Source: Spirochaetae bacterium HGW-Spirochaetae-7
GTDB lineage: Bacteria; Spirochaetota; Spirochaetia; Treponematales; UBA12059
Assembly (NCBI GenBank): GCA_002839245.1
Contig: PGXR01000062.1
Location: 1 to 32,059, forward strand
Length of the DNA stretch: 32,059 nt
Direction: 5' to 3'
Position 1 is the stretch's first letter, and every line of letters starts with the position of its first letter. A model generated the notes under the pieces. It had not been told where the DNA came from, did no database searches, and was given only the letters and a program-made list of their open reading frames with translations. Position numbers and translations under genes: made by a program. This document shows positions 17,231 to 26,697 of the stretch, piece by piece.

Positions 17231-18770
17231 TCAGAACGGGAACTCCCCCGGTCCCATCCCGGCGGCGTCGGCATCGCCGCTTGCCGGCCGTTCCTCTGCC
17301 GAGAACAGATTTTTGCGTGGTGCCGCCGCGATGCCCTGCACCGCCTTGCCGCTGACGGTGATTGCCTTGACCGGCTCGGCGGGGCAAATGTGGTGGCAGG
17401 CTCCGCAGCCTATGCATATCGACTCGTCGAAAAGCGGCTCAGGCAAGCCTCCGGCAACGGCGACCATACGTACCGCCCCCGTCGGGCAGTGTTCGGCGCA
17501 CGCTCCGCACGGCGTCTTGTCGGTGATGACGATGCACTTGGCCCTGACCAGGGCAGCCGTTCCCATCTGCACGAGCTTCCTGTCCGCGGGCGGCATGGGC
17601 GACAGGGCGCCGCTCGGGCACTGATCGAGGCAGGCCGTGCACTCGTACTGGCAGTACGAGGCATCGTAGTCGAGGTACGGCGACAGGAAGCCGGACGCCC
17701 CGAGCCGCATTATCGACGGCCTGAGTACCCGCGACGGGCATTTTGAGACGCACAGGCCGCAGGCCGTGCAACGCGACAGGTACAGTCCGGCCGAGATCGC
17801 GCCGGGCGGCAGCGCCGGCGGCAGGGTGGTCTGTCCGGGGACTGTCCCCGAAGCGATTCCTGACGCTGCAGAAATTGCGGCGCGGGCAAGCGGTACCGCC
17901 ATCGCCGCAGCGGCGACCGCTGCGCTTCCTGCCACGGCCTTCCTGATGAAGTACCTGCGCGAGACGTCGGGGATGCGGCCAAGGCCAAAGTCCACGCCGG
18001 GCTTCTCCTGGCGTCCGTAGCGCATGGCGCCGGTCGGGCACGCGGACAGGCAGGAGAAACATGAAACGCAGCGGCCGGCGTCGAGCTTGCGCGCGGCGGT
18101 ATCGATGCAATGCGCCGTGCAGGCCCCGGCGCAGGCGCCGCATGAAACGCAGCCGTCGGCGTCGAGTCGCACTCGAAGCGGCGCGAAGCGGTTCAGCATC
18201 CCGAGGATGGAACCGACCGGGCATAGCGCGCCGCAGAACGCCCGGCCCCTCAACATCGCCAGGCCCAGTACGAGGAGTACCGGTATCGCGGCCGCGGCGG
18301 CCGCCACCGGGCTGATTGCGCCGACCGTCGCTCGCCAGTAATGGCCGAGCGCCCTGGACGCTGTCGACGCCAGGCTAGCGGCGGCCTGCACGATGGGGCT
18401 CGCCGCGTATTGGACGAAGCGGCCAGCGAGGCTGTACGGGTCGAGCCACGCCGCCCAGCCCGTCGCGCCGGTGGCCACCGCCACTGCTACCGCGGCGAAA
18501 ACCGCCGCCCGGACCGTCGGCCTGCCGCGCCTGAATCCGCCGTGCCACGTCCCGAACCGCTTGCCCGCGGCGATGGCAACGTCCTGTGCCAGGCCGAGCG
18601 AGCAGAGCGTGGAGCAGTAGAACCTGCCGAAGATGGCGGACGCCGCGACGACGGCGGCCAGGCCCGCAGTCGCCCCGGTGACGCCGACGGCGACGAGCCT
18701 GGCGATTCCGGGGAACAGCTGCGTGGCTCCCGCCAGAGCGAACAGCGAGACAGGTCCGCGCGGCCCGAGC
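17231..18770 (-). CDS. Membrane-bound polyferredoxin (NapH/CcoG-like 4Fe-4S protein); N-terminus unclear
   Basis: FGRFYCSTLCSLG, GRAFCGALCPVG, multiple CxxCxxCxxxC clusters (CVSCGACAGAC, CVSCFSCLSACPTG, CTACGLCVSKCPS, CGACAEHCPTG, CIGCGACHHICPAE) and several TM segments. Confidence 0.85.
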
Positions 18771-19662
18771 CCCGCTCGGCGGCCAGGCCGATATAGCGGA
18801 AGCGCGACGGGTCGAAACCGAGCGTCCTTGCGGCGGCGGCATCGGCCGCGACGATGTCGGTACTCAGGATCTGGAATTTCGCGACGTCGTAGACCGAGCT
18901 CGAGTACCCGCGGGGGCCACCGGTCTTCATCACCTTGTACGCGTCGATGACGTTGAGGGTCGGCTTGCGGAAGAGGCAGGCGTCGGCGATGCACTGGTCA
19001 AGGTCGTTGCGATGGAAGAACTGCCTGTCCCATACGGTTCCCATCAGGTTCTTCATGGCAGCCGTCATCCCGGCGCCCGAGTGGTTCTTGAGCACCGGGA
19101 CATTGATGTAGACGTCGCTCTCGACGACCAGTTCGTGGACCAGCGCCTTCTTTACCGCCTTCGCGCCGGGGAAGACCACTTCCTGGAAGTAGCCTGAGCT
19201 GTTGGCCGGAACCATTTCCCCGCCCGCTTCCTTGACGTAGCGCTCTATCATCGACGAGCGGTAGCAGAGGGTCCAGGCATCGCAGCTGTTGTCGAAGACG
19301 TAGACCTTGCGGGCGCCGGCATCCAGGCAGTGCTCGACGATGCGCGCCACAAGAGCGGGATTGGTGTTGGCGGCCACCTCGGGCGGCTGGTCCCAGCCGA
19401 CGTTCGGCTTGATGACGACCGACTGCCCCGGCCTGACGAAGGCTTTCATGCCGCCGAGTGCGGCTATGCCCGCGTCGAAGAGGGCGGCGGGCTCGCCTCC
19501 CAGCACCGCGACCAGGTCTGGCGGCCGTGCGCCGGGCTTGCCCGTCGCGGGTGGACCGGCGGCCGGCGAGCCCTGTGCAAGCACCCGTCCGGCGCCCGAA
19601 AGAAGCCAAGCCGCGCCGACGCCGTATCCGGCGACCGTACGCATGAAGTCACGCCTGTCCAT
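18750..19662 (-). CDS. DUF362 family protein with twin-arginine-type signal (ORF runs on to 18487 in a non-homologous tail)
   Basis: MDRRDFMRTVAGYGVGAAWLL; VIKPNVGWDQPPEVAANTNPALVARIVEHCLDAGARKVYVFDN; YINVPVLKNHSGAGMTAAMKNLMGTVWDRQFFH. Confidence 0.88.
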
Positions 19663-19675
19663 GCCGGTACCGCTA

Positions 19676-20314
19676 CTATGCTTTCGGCGTCGGCCGTCCC
19701 CGTATCCTGTAGCGCAGGAACATGCCGATTGCCAGGGTGGCCCATGCCGCCATCCATGCGGCGCCGGCCGGGTTGGCGGAGAAGGCAGAGCTCGACGCCA
19801 GGAGGACATGGGTGACGAGCACGGCGCAGGCAGCCACCGTAACGTTGTGGAACGCCCTTGACGCCTTGTAGGTGAGCTTGAAGGCCTCGGCCGCCCGCGT
19901 CCGCAGCTTCCTGATCGCGGCCTGGAACGGCATCCTGAAATTGGCGATGAACAGCAGCGCGAAGACGACCGCGGCGGCGAATGTCAGCAGCGCGACCGCG
20001 CCGAACGTGGCCTGGACCGTATCGTCGGGGAAGCCGCTGAGCTCCTTGAGCATGCGGTGGGTTGCGGCGATAGCCAGTATGAAGAATGGCGCGATGCCGT
20101 GCAGGGTCAGGAGGCCCTTGATGCCAAGCGCCGATACCGCGAATCCTGGCCTGGAAGCGAGGATGAGCTGGTTGCATATCATGATGAACGCGTAGACGCC
20201 GAGCCCGACCGACAGGGTATATGGATCAATGCTGCCGCCGAGCGACGACACGTAGATGGCCACGGGAATTGCCGGAGACAGCAAGTACGCCGCCAGGAAC
20301 AGTATTCGTTTCAT
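19676..20314 (-). CDS. Multi-pass membrane protein, ferric-reductase-like transmembrane domain
   Basis: Starts MKRILFLAAYLLSP behind a GGAGG RBS; several TM helices with GLLTLHGIAPFFILAIAATHRMLKEL and SRAFHNVTVAACAVLVTHVLLA histidines. Confidence 0.6.
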   Translation of the reverse strand: MKRILFLAAYLLSPAIPVAIYVSSLGGSIDPYTLSVGLGVYAFIMICNQLILASRPGFAVSALGIKGLLTLHGIAPFFILAIAATHRMLKELSGFPDDTVQATFGAVALLTFAAAVVFALLFIANFRMPFQAAIRKLRTRAAEAFKLTYKASRAFHNVTVAACAVLVTHVLLASSSAFSANPAGAAWMAAWATLAIGMFLRYRIRGRPTPKA

Positions 20315-20443
20315 GTGTTTTCCTCCGTAGCTATAGCTTCCCGGCAACCATGGCTGCCGCGCCAACGATCATAACGCCCTTGATGCAGTACTGGAAGTAC
20401 CGGCATCAAGTTTGCCATATCCCCGATCCATGATCCAGTTGCC

Positions 20444-21271
20444 ATGGGCACACATCACTGTTACTATCAGCCGATGGTGAAAGAAGCTCCGGAACCTCTG
20501 GCGGATCCTTGGGATGAACTCCTCGATTTCACCGCCTTCGCGGTAAAGAAAACAGGCCTGTTGAGCCCTGAGACGATACTGACGGTCGACGAGTACACGC
20601 TGCACGCGGCGTTCTACAAGGCTTCGGCCTCGCGGCTCTTCCTGCTCGTAGCCCTGTCAAAACTGGAGCTCGCGCTGTTCAGGAAGTACGAGAAGACCTA
20701 TGCCGGCACCACCATGGCTTTCATGCAACCAGGCATGAAACGGCCCCTTCGGATATTCGCGCGTTGTACCATCGTACGAATCGCGGAACTGACCCAGCGG
20801 GATGGTTTCTCGGTGATTGAAACCGAGATCAAGCCTATCCCCGACGATTACGGGAGGATCCTGGAGGAATATCGGGCCCTTCTTGCCTGCCTGAAGGAAG
20901 ACTACGAGCGATGCGCCAATCCGTCGACAAGGGTGACGCCCGAATTCTCCAAACTCCTCGGATTCAACAACTTTGCCGAACTCCACGCTTACGGCAGCAA
21001 ATTCGAATTGGCCGTGTATTCCATAGCCTCGAACCACCTCGAGTTCCTGATAAAAGCGGCCCCTCCGGATATCGTACCGGGCAACAGCAGTTCGATCAGG
21101 CTCTTCTTCCAGATGCACCAATTTTTCGTCCAGGGCCGGGTCACCAAGGCGGAACAGGTCTCTCCCGGTGTGGTCCGCGCGGAGATGGACCTGGATTTTT
21201 CTCCCGAGCTCATGGACATTTTTGCCAGATATCGCGAGCGTACCCGCCTGCTGGTGCCCGGACAGCATTGA
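20444..21271 (+). CDS. Hypothetical protein, possibly PilZ-like C-terminal region
   Basis: 275-aa ORF with coherent codon usage; PilZ assignment is weak. Confidence 0.55.
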   Translation: MGTHHCYYQPMVKEAPEPLADPWDELLDFTAFAVKKTGLLSPETILTVDEYTLHAAFYKASASRLFLLVALSKLELALFRKYEKTYAGTTMAFMQPGMKRPLRIFARCTIVRIAELTQRDGFSVIETEIKPIPDDYGRILEEYRALLACLKEDYERCANPSTRVTPEFSKLLGFNNFAELHAYGSKFELAVYSIASNHLEFLIKAAPPDIVPGNSSSIRLFFQMHQFFVQGRVTKAEQVSPGVVRAEMDLDFSPELMDIFARYRERTRLLVPGQH

Positions 21272-21339
21272 TTCCATAAATGCCATGGCATCACCCGTAG
21301 AATTGGGCGATACTCGTCGCAGGTGCGGAGGCAAAAACG

Positions 21340-22305
21340 ATGAAGCGAATCTGGTCCCTTGCATTTCTGGTGCTTGTCGTCGGCGTCGCTGGAGCGCTGG
21401 ACGTACCCAAGCCGACCGCCGAGATAAAGCGTTTCCAGGTGGAGGCTATCAGCCTGCGGGACGTGACTTTCCTCTTCGAGCTGTCCGTGAAGAATCCATA
21501 CCCGGTCAAGCTGACCTTCGACGGGATGAAGCTCGATTTCTCGGTGGAGGGGAACAAGGTCTTCAGCGTCGCAGACAAGGGCGGATTTTCAGTCGCCGCA
21601 AAAGGCGAGAAGTCGAGCACGTTCACCGTCAAGCTCGAGTACGGCGCCATCATCAAGCTGGTCAAGGACTACTCGACCAAGGAATGGCTGACCACCGTCA
21701 TCGACGGCGTGCTCGTCATACCGCTGCCTGCCATGCCTGGCCTGCCCAAGGACGTCAGCTTCAGCTACAAGCTGTCCAGGAAGATCCCGGCTATAAAGCC
21801 GAGGCTCGCCATCACCGCCTTCTCGGTGACGCCGCCCACGCCTGAACAGGTGGCCGCGGCCGTCGCCAAGGCCGGCTCCAAGGTTCCGCCGGGCAAGGCG
21901 CTCGGCGTGTTCAAGGACGTGCTGGCTGGCCGCAAGCCGGCCGACCCGGTCATAGACCCCGCGGACCTTGACGTGCCCCTGACCGTCAGCTTTACCCTGG
22001 AGATAGGGAACGAAGCCAAGGGAAAGCTCTCCTTCGACTCGCTTGACTACGAGCTCCTGGTCAACGGCGAGAGCCTCGTCCTCGGGAAGACCGCCAAGGT
22101 TGTCAGGGAGGCGGACCGTACCCTGGTGACCGTGACCAACGAGTTCAGTTCGAGGCTGCTCTCGAAGAACCTCAAGGCGCTGTTCGCCGACAGGAAGGGC
22201 ACGTTCGCCGTCAAGGGCAAGGCCTCCCTCAAGCTCCCCGACGAGGTCAGCAAGGATTCGATCCCGCTGAGCTTCGACGAGTCCGGATCGTTCTCGTTCA
22301 AGTAG
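21340..22305 (+). CDS. LEA14-like (LEA type 2 / WHy domain) secreted protein
   Basis: Signal peptide MKRIWSLAFLVLVVGVAGA; LRDVTFLFELSVKNPYPVKLTFDGMKLDFSVEGNKV and a second related module DVPLTVSFTLEIGNEAKGKLSFDSLDYELLVNGESL. Confidence 0.8.
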   Translation: MKRIWSLAFLVLVVGVAGALDVPKPTAEIKRFQVEAISLRDVTFLFELSVKNPYPVKLTFDGMKLDFSVEGNKVFSVADKGGFSVAAKGEKSSTFTVKLEYGAIIKLVKDYSTKEWLTTVIDGVLVIPLPAMPGLPKDVSFSYKLSRKIPAIKPRLAITAFSVTPPTPEQVAAAVAKAGSKVPPGKALGVFKDVLAGRKPADPVIDPADLDVPLTVSFTLEIGNEAKGKLSFDSLDYELLVNGESLVLGKTAKVVREADRTLVTVTNEFSSRLLSKNLKALFADRKGTFAVKGKASLKLPDEVSKDSIPLSFDESGSFSFK

Positions 22306-22454
22306 GGGGAGCGCCCGTAACCACTGCGGGCTTCGCGCCCCGCCCCCGCGGCTCCCCCTCGCTCCGGACTCCTCGCGGGGGTACCCGCTCCGGGGTCCTG
22401 CGCTACCCCCACTCGCTCGAGTACGCAGCAGGCGCTCCCGGGCGCCTCGGCGGC

Positions 22455-24338
22455 TCAGGCTTTCCTCGGATACCTCCCTTTGACGACCTTCGCGAAGTCG
22501 GCGCACATCTTCTCGTCGGAGACCGAGTTGTCGGCGAGCGTCGCGTCCCCGTCGACGATGCGGATGGTCGCGTCGAGCCCGTCAGGGAAATCGGTGGGGT
22601 AGCTCCGCCCGCGGGCGGCTGCCATCGAGGCCTCGGCCTCGGTCCAGGCTTCCTGTGCCGAGCGCTTGCACTCCTCGGCGAGGTAGACGGCCGAGAACCC
22701 CTCGCCGGTGAGCGCGCGCAGCGTCTCGTCGTGCGTGACGGCGTTTCCAGGCGCCCAGCAATGCCGGGCGAGCAGGGGGCCGACCGCGGGATTGTCAGTG
22801 ATGAAGCCGAACTCGCCCAGGAACCAGGCGCGGGTCTGGTAGACCGCCATGTTCGCGAGCAGGTAGCCGTGGAAGCTCGCCGCGCTCTCCTGGTTGAGGA
22901 GATGGGGGATCGCGAGCAGCGGGCGGTGGCTCTCGACGCCCAGAATGCGCAGCTCGGTATCGCGGGCGAGCGCGAGCACGCGCCCGGCGGTGAGCTCGGA
23001 GTCGGGGAGGGCGTATAGCGCGCGCTCGAAGTAGGGCACGACAAGGATAAGCCGCTCCTCGAAGGCGCGGAACGGCTGGCTCTTCTCGATGCGTTTCCGG
23101 ATGAGAGAGGCGGGCATGGGGCTGCCGTCCGCGGCGCGGGCGTAGCGGATAAGCCAGTCGGCGTCAGTAATGAGGCTGTCGCAGAACATCGACTGGGTCT
23201 CGGCATAGGCCATCGAGGTGGGCGGAAATTCCTGCGAGAAACAGGGCGAGTTCCCGGTCACGTTGGCGAAGTGGGCGGCGTGGCCGCCCTCGTGGAAAAG
23301 GGTGTTGAGCGCGCGGAAACCCGAGCCGACCTGGTCGGGCCTGCCCTCCGCCGTGAAGTTTATCGCCCCCGGCACCCAGGTCCCGCGGTCGAAAAAGGCG
23401 GGGGCCGGTCCGTGGCAGAATCCGTTCTGATACTTGCCCTTGCGCTCGAGGAGATCGAGCTGCAGCGTCGCGCCGCGGTACTGGAAACCGAGGCGCCTGA
23501 AGCTCAGGACCCATCGATCCAGGGCGGTGTCGAAGGGGAAGAATGGATCAGTCTCGCGCACGAGGTCGCCCGACATACGGAAGCGCACGTTCCAGGGCCG
23601 CAGCGCCTCCGCGCCGTTCGCGCCGGCGATAAGCTCCAGCCCGCGGCGGTTGGCGTCGGAAGTCCGGCGTTCGAAGTCGTCGAGGACGGCGAAGAGTTGC
23701 TCGCTCGTCATCGACTCCGATTTCCTCACCTTGAATTCGAAATAGTCCCGGGCCCTCTGGCTGCGGGCAAAGGCGTTCCGCGCTCGTACCACGTCGAGGA
23801 AACCGTTGCCGAGAACCCACTCCTCGAGTCCGCGGAGGGCCGTGAAGCTGCTCCTGCGGGCCGCCTCGTCGGGATTCGCCGACTCGTTCACGAGCAGGCT
23901 GCCGAGAGTCGCGTCGACCTCCGAACCCGATTCGTCGCGGTGTCGAAGCACTAGCTTCTGCCGCTTGCCGAAGAGCTCGGCCTCGAGCGACACGATGCGG
24001 TCCATGCCGGCCGGGCCCGCATCGCCTTCGACTATGTTGGCCTCGAAGAGGGCCCGCCAGCCGCGGAGTCCGCGGATGAGTTCGGCCCGCTCTTCCACCC
24101 CGTCTCCTCCAGGGCCGTCCGCGTCCTCCAGCGTCGCCAGGCGCGCGCGCACTGCTGAGAGCCGTACCGGGTCGGAAACGAAGGCTTTCCAGGCCTTCTC
24201 CGCCGTCGCGAAGCCGCCGTGGTCGTCGCTCGTTCCCATATAGGTAGCCCAGAAAAGGTCTTCCTTGCGCCTGTGGACGGCGAGGTAATCGTGGTTGAGC
24301 GTATCGAAGAAGGCCCTTATTTCGTTCGTTGCTTCCAT
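22455..24338 (-). CDS. M3-family metallopeptidase (oligoendopeptidase-like)
   Basis: FRALNTLFHEGGHAAHFANV zinc motif HEGGH; long helical architecture; alternative start at 24350. Confidence 0.88.
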   Translation of the reverse strand: MEATNEIRAFFDTLNHDYLAVHRRKEDLFWATYMGTSDDHGGFATAEKAWKAFVSDPVRLSAVRARLATLEDADGPGGDGVEERAELIRGLRGWRALFEANIVEGDAGPAGMDRIVSLEAELFGKRQKLVLRHRDESGSEVDATLGSLLVNESANPDEAARRSSFTALRGLEEWVLGNGFLDVVRARNAFARSQRARDYFEFKVRKSESMTSEQLFAVLDDFERRTSDANRRGLELIAGANGAEALRPWNVRFRMSGDLVRETDPFFPFDTALDRWVLSFRRLGFQYRGATLQLDLLERKGKYQNGFCHGPAPAFFDRGTWVPGAINFTAEGRPDQVGSGFRALNTLFHEGGHAAHFANVTGNSPCFSQEFPPTSMAYAETQSMFCDSLITDADWLIRYARAADGSPMPASLIRKRIEKSQPFRAFEERLILVVPYFERALYALPDSELTAGRVLALARDTELRILGVESHRPLLAIPHLLNQESAASFHGYLLANMAVYQTRAWFLGEFGFITDNPAVGPLLARHCWAPGNAVTHDETLRALTGEGFSAVYLAEECKRSAQEAWTEAEASMAAARGRSYPTDFPDGLDATIRIVDGDATLADNSVSDEKMCADFAKVVKGRYPRKA

Positions 24339-24347
24339 GATATAGTG

Positions 24348-24375
24348 CATATAGTAGCCGACCTCGTCGCGTCAA
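24348..24375 (-). promoter_or_regulatory. Predicted promoter for M3 peptidase
   Basis: Minus strand TTGACG-N16-TATATG, 9 nt before the ATG at 24338. Confidence 0.4.
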
Positions 24376-24461
24376 TCGTCATGGACCGTGCCACCCAAGA
24401 TTGACGACCACTACAACCCTATTCAGACTGCCGCGAAAAGCTCCGGCGCAAGGACCCTCAC

Positions 24462-25007
24462 GTGAAAACGATTGCTGACTACCTCGACAAAATAGAAGGT
24501 ACCGATCCGGCACAGCGGACCCGGGCCTACAGCGAGCTCCTGGAACTGACCGACGGCGTCGTAGACGCGGCCGGCCAATGGGACCGCATCGCGGCCTACA
24601 TGGACTCGAAAGACAACCACCTGCGGTCCATCGGCGGCCAGTTGCTCTGCGGCCTGGCGAAGAGCGACCCCGAAGGCCATTTTTTCGACTATTTCGACGG
24701 GATCAAGCGGCTCACCAAGGACCCCATGTTCGTCACGGCCAGGCATGTACTCCAGGCCTCGTACCGTATCGGCCTGGCCGGCCCGAAGTACCGGAAACTG
24801 GTTCTCGACTTCTACGAGGAACGTTACGACGACTGCGCCGCCGAGAGGAACGCCTCGCTGATACGCTTCGACATACTCGTCTGCATGAAAAAGCTGTACG
24901 ACGCCAGGCGCGACCCTGCGCTCGCGGAACGGGCCCTCAGGCGGATCGTGGCCGAGTGCTCGGACACCCATCGTGCCAAGTACCGCAAGGTCTGGAAGGA
25001 CATCTAG
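24462..25007 (+). CDS. Hypothetical HEAT-like helical protein
   Basis: Helical repeat-like 181-aa ORF with GTG/ATG context and typical codon usage. Confidence 0.6.
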   Translation: MKTIADYLDKIEGTDPAQRTRAYSELLELTDGVVDAAGQWDRIAAYMDSKDNHLRSIGGQLLCGLAKSDPEGHFFDYFDGIKRLTKDPMFVTARHVLQASYRIGLAGPKYRKLVLDFYEERYDDCAAERNASLIRFDILVCMKKLYDARRDPALAERALRRIVAECSDTHRAKYRKVWKDI

Positions 25008-25071
25008 CATCCGAGTCGGGGCCATAGCCGTATTACACCCCGCAGCCCCCTCCTGCGTAGTTCGAACGGGA

Positions 25072-25476
25072 TCAGTCCAGGTTTTCCCATTTGAGCAAAT
25101 CGCCCGGAATTTCGTTGAAGTGCGCATCCCGGTGGATAAGTGTTGCATCGATGAGGCTGACTCCAGCCGCAATGAAGGCGTCGACCAGGGGAATCCTTGA
25201 AGCGCAAGCGTAGCCGAGTTCTAATGCCCGCACCGAAAGAGCGGTATCTACGGGAATGATGCTCGCGGCAAGGTTCGCATAAGCCAAGGCGACCGATCGC
25301 GCCGAGTCGATATCCGCACCGATGGTGACGAGTTTTCGGGCCATTTCCGCAATCGATACGGCCACGATGGAAATCTCGGCCGTATCGTCTTCCAGTATCC
25401 GCTGTACACGGTCGAAACCTGGTTCTTCCCGGTAATGGGCCAGGAGCGCCGAAGTATCCAGAACGAAGGAGTTCAT
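25072..25476 (-). CDS. PIN-domain toxin (VapC-like), copy A
   Basis: MNSFVLDTSALLAHYREEPGFDRVQ, SIVAVSIAEMARKL, RIPLVDAFIAAGVSLIDATLIHRDAHF. Confidence 0.9.
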   Translation of the reverse strand: MNSFVLDTSALLAHYREEPGFDRVQRILEDDTAEISIVAVSIAEMARKLVTIGADIDSARSVALAYANLAASIIPVDTALSVRALELGYACASRIPLVDAFIAAGVSLIDATLIHRDAHFNEIPGDLLKWENLD

Positions 25477-25714
25477 TTCTCGGCTTCCCGCTCAGCGACC
25501 AGCTCTGATACCGAATCCCGACCGGATGCAAGCGCTTTCCCCTGACCCATAGCCGGCGGCCAGCCTCCGCCCGGTCTGGAATCACCCGGATCACTATCTC
25601 GTCTGGGGTCTTGCAGTCAAGCCACTCCAGTTTCCAACCCGGCTTGATGCCCAGTTGCCTGGAAATCGCCTTAGGTATGGAAACCATATTTTTCGTGGTA
25701 ACTGTTGAAATCAT
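25473..25714 (-). pseudogene. AbrB-type antitoxin (VapB-like), copy A, frameshifted near the C-terminus
   Basis: MISTVTTKNMVSIPKAISRQLGIKPGWKLEWLDCKTPDEIVIRVIPDRAEAGRRLW then frame departs from copy B; one nucleotide fewer between about 25519 and 25540. Confidence 0.8.
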
Positions 25715-25717
25715 GGA

Positions 25718-25749
25718 ATGATTATAATCATGGATTTGTTGATAATCAA
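25718..25749 (-). promoter_or_regulatory. VapBC copy A promoter overlapped by a perfect palindrome
   Basis: TTGATT-N17-TATAAT, with 14-bp palindrome ATGATTATAATCAT at 25718-25731. Confidence 0.6.
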
Positions 25750-25772
25750 TGCTATGAAGAAGGGCCCTGGTA

Positions 25773-25908
25773 TTACCGCCCGGTTTGAATAGTATCCGCC
25801 AGCTTGTGCATAGGTACGAATGTAAATTCAAGACCTGCGACAGTGCGGGTATAGGGCAGGGCACTGTCGGATACCCCGACCAGGTTCATGCCCCCGCACG
25901 ATTCCATC
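25773..25908 (-). pseudogene. Internally deleted remnant of DUF4143-type ATPase (C-terminus), copy A
   Basis: Minus-strand translation KWMESCGGMNLVGVSDSALPYTRTVAGLEFTFVPMHKLADTIQTGR* aligns with EWMES... and MNLVVASDIVEPYTRTIASLEITFAPLYALVDIIRRGVLR* of the intact ATPase. Confidence 0.85.
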
Positions 25909-25956
25909 CACTTGGATTTGACCAAATGTAGGTGCACTCATACCTGGTCATAACCG

Positions 25957-26640
25957 TTAGTTGATCCCCAGGAGCCAGTCCACGAGCGGCTTCATCCGCA
26001 GGGCGTCGTCGGCGCACGCGGTGACCAGGTCGGGGTGCAGGATTGCTGCCGGTTCAAGGATTCTGGCCACGCCCATGCCGGAATAGCGCAGGAGGTCGGC
26101 GCGGGCATGGTCGGCGGCATAGTCCCTGGGGACTCGCTTGTACGCCGGTTCCTCGAAGCAGGGGAAGCCCTGGCTGTCCAGCTTGTCGAGTACCGCGACC
26201 AGCCTCCGGCCCGAGGCATCGTCGGCCGCCGAAGCGCGGTATCGGGCCAGCGTTTCCTTCGGGAAGACGTGCTGGCCGCCGTATAAGAAGCATCGGTCGG
26301 CGTCGACATGGAAGTAGAAGGCCGGCGATTCCACCTTCTTGCCTTCGCCCAGCCAGAAGATGATGCCCAGGTTTTCCTTGTACGGGCGCTTGTCGGGAGA
26401 AAAACGTATGTCGCGGTTGATGCGCATGAGTGAACCCGCCCCGTTGCGGCGCGTATCGAAGCGGATGTCCGGGTAGAGTCCGGACAGGCGATCGCCCAGG
26501 TCGGCTATGAAGGCCTCCGCGGGGTCGCGTAGCTCTGCCTCGTATTCGAAGCGGTGTTCTTTGAACCAGGCCCTGCCGTTGTTCAGCCCGAGTTCGCGAA
26601 AGAACTGCTGCCCGAGGGGTCCGAATCCCTTGAATGCCAT
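25957..26640 (-). CDS. DUF2461 family protein
   Basis: FFRELGLNNGRAWFKEHRFEYE...RINRDIRFSPDKRPYKENLGIIFW...FYFHVDADRCFLYGGQHVFPKE. Confidence 0.9.
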   Translation of the reverse strand: MAFKGFGPLGQQFFRELGLNNGRAWFKEHRFEYEAELRDPAEAFIADLGDRLSGLYPDIRFDTRRNGAGSLMRINRDIRFSPDKRPYKENLGIIFWLGEGKKVESPAFYFHVDADRCFLYGGQHVFPKETLARYRASAADDASGRRLVAVLDKLDSQGFPCFEEPAYKRVPRDYAADHARADLLRYSGMGVARILEPAAILHPDLVTACADDALRMKPLVDWLLGIN

Positions 26641-26697
26641 GGCTCTGTCCTCCTGCGTCTTCGTCCGACTACCGACTGCTACCGACTTGAGCCTGCC

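Noticed and set aside
22307-22439. GC-rich intergenic region with gggagcgcc/ggcgctccc arms between convergent genes
   Set aside because: Short arms in very GC-rich DNA; probably ordinary termination or chance, not a supported element.
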